This document shows positions 6,371-6,678 of a DNA stretch of 6,678 bases, in pieces. The position numbers and the translations under genes are program-made. Each line of letters starts with the position of its first letter. Within the stretch, counting starts at the first letter, position 1. The DNA is taken from NCBI GenBank assembly GCA_014379795.1, contig JACMLC010000437.1, positions 1 through 6,678 of the forward strand. The letters run 5' to 3'. This DNA is from Pyrinomonadaceae bacterium (GTDB taxonomy: Bacteria > Acidobacteriota > Blastocatellia > Pyrinomonadales > Pyrinomonadaceae). The notes beneath the pieces are model-generated. The model searched no databases, was not told the DNA's origin, and saw only the letters and a program-made list of their open reading frames with translations.

Positions 6371-6401
6371 CCTACACCCTACACCCTATCCCCTACGCCC
6401 T
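6371..6401. repeat. Second GGGTGTA-family array, inverted
   Basis: On the plus strand this reads TACACCC, TACACCC, TATCCCC, TACGCCC (6373-6400). On the minus strand it gives GGGCGTA, GGGGATA, GGGTGTA, GGGTGTA, sharing the same two variant units as the first array. It encodes the last residues (GVGDRV) and the TAG stop of the upstream gene. It also provides the only Shine-Dalgarno-like AGG before the permease ATG. At least 16 bases can pair perfectly with the array at 6271-6321, leaving the permease start in a loop of roughly 50 bases. Confidence 0.88.
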
Positions 6402-6678
6402 GTTCTTTGGCTTGGCGAATTTCGCGAGAGCGCATGCGCAGGCCGAGTACGCGCTCGACTTCGCGCAAGCCTGCGACGAGCGCGAGAGATCGTTTGGCGG
6501 TGATGGGTGCGCCGTTGATGGCTTCCTCGCAATCGTGCATCAGCTTTTCGAGCTGCGGGCGGTTGAGCTTTGAGCGCGCCGCGACGCGCGCGGCAATCTC
6601 CGAGCGCGGAGCCATGTTGTCCGTCCCGGCATAGCGCGCCAGCACTCTTCGCGTGCGCGCGTAAATATTTTCGATGGC
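6379..6678 (-). CDS. C-terminal end of an unrecognised soluble protein, N-terminus cut by window edge
   Basis: The frame is open from the right edge to a TAG at 6379, giving 100 residues. A GTG at 6645 could start a shorter 88-residue protein, but the reading frame continues upstream with the same character (AIENIYARTRRVLARYAG), so this is more likely a tail. It is helical, rich in Arg, Ala and Glu, and has no membrane segment in the visible part. In many bacteria a DUF4350-type protein precedes MoxR and DUF58, and a helical C-terminal tail would suit that, but no diagnostic motif is visible, so the identity is inferred from position only. The last six residues and the stop are encoded by heptamer repeat DNA. 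The permease starts 15 bases downstream, which suggests the same transcript. Confidence 0.65.
   Translation of the reverse strand, partial: AIENIYARTRRVLARYAGTDNMAPRSEIAARVAARSKLNRPQLEKLMHDCEEAINGAPITAKRSLALVAGLREVERVLGLRMRSREIRQAKEQGVGDRV

Overview
All genes in this window lie on the minus strand, so transcription runs from high to low coordinates. The gene families suggest an Acidobacteriota-like organism, perhaps Blastocatellia. Three things point that way: a secreted protein joining delta-60 repeats to FG-GAP-type repeats (FRPSNGxWY style), a MoxR/DUF58 operon, and heptanucleotide arrays in intergenic DNA. This placement is inferred from family habits, not from a marker gene.

Reading in the direction of transcription, the window opens with the C-terminal end of an unrecognised soluble protein (6678-6379), in the slot often held by a DUF4350-type partner. 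It is followed by a TauE/SafE-family permease (6363-5503), a MoxR AAA+ ATPase (5423-4470), a six-helix membrane protein with a C-terminal zinc ribbon (4432-3716) and a DUF58 protein (3582-2263). The spacing (15, 79, 37 and 133 bases) and shared strand suggest one operon. MoxR and DUF58 are a classic chaperone/adaptor pair thought to act on envelope or von Willebrand-type client proteins. The zinc-ribbon protein and the permease are the less expected members.

A separate gene follows behind its own near-consensus promoter (TTGATA-N17-TATTAT) and a strong GGAGG ribosome binding site. It encodes a secreted repeat protein of at least 716 residues, running from 2150 off the left edge. It has a signal peptide, about seven delta-60 units, then FG-GAP/VCBS-like units of exactly 45 residues.

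The most unusual content is in the operon junctions. Three of the four hold palindromic repeat DNA, each of a different kind: two heptamer families arranged as inverted arms (GGGTGTA at 6271-6401, GTGATAA at 5430-5508), and a 130-base element with 13-base perfect terminal inverted repeats and two internal hairpins (3589-3718). In all three the repeat supplies the stop codon of the upstream gene. In one it also encodes the N-terminus of the permease and puts that gene's start codon in the loop of a predicted RNA hairpin. No rRNA, tRNA, CRISPR array or complete transposase gene is visible, and no gap between genes exceeds 300 bases.
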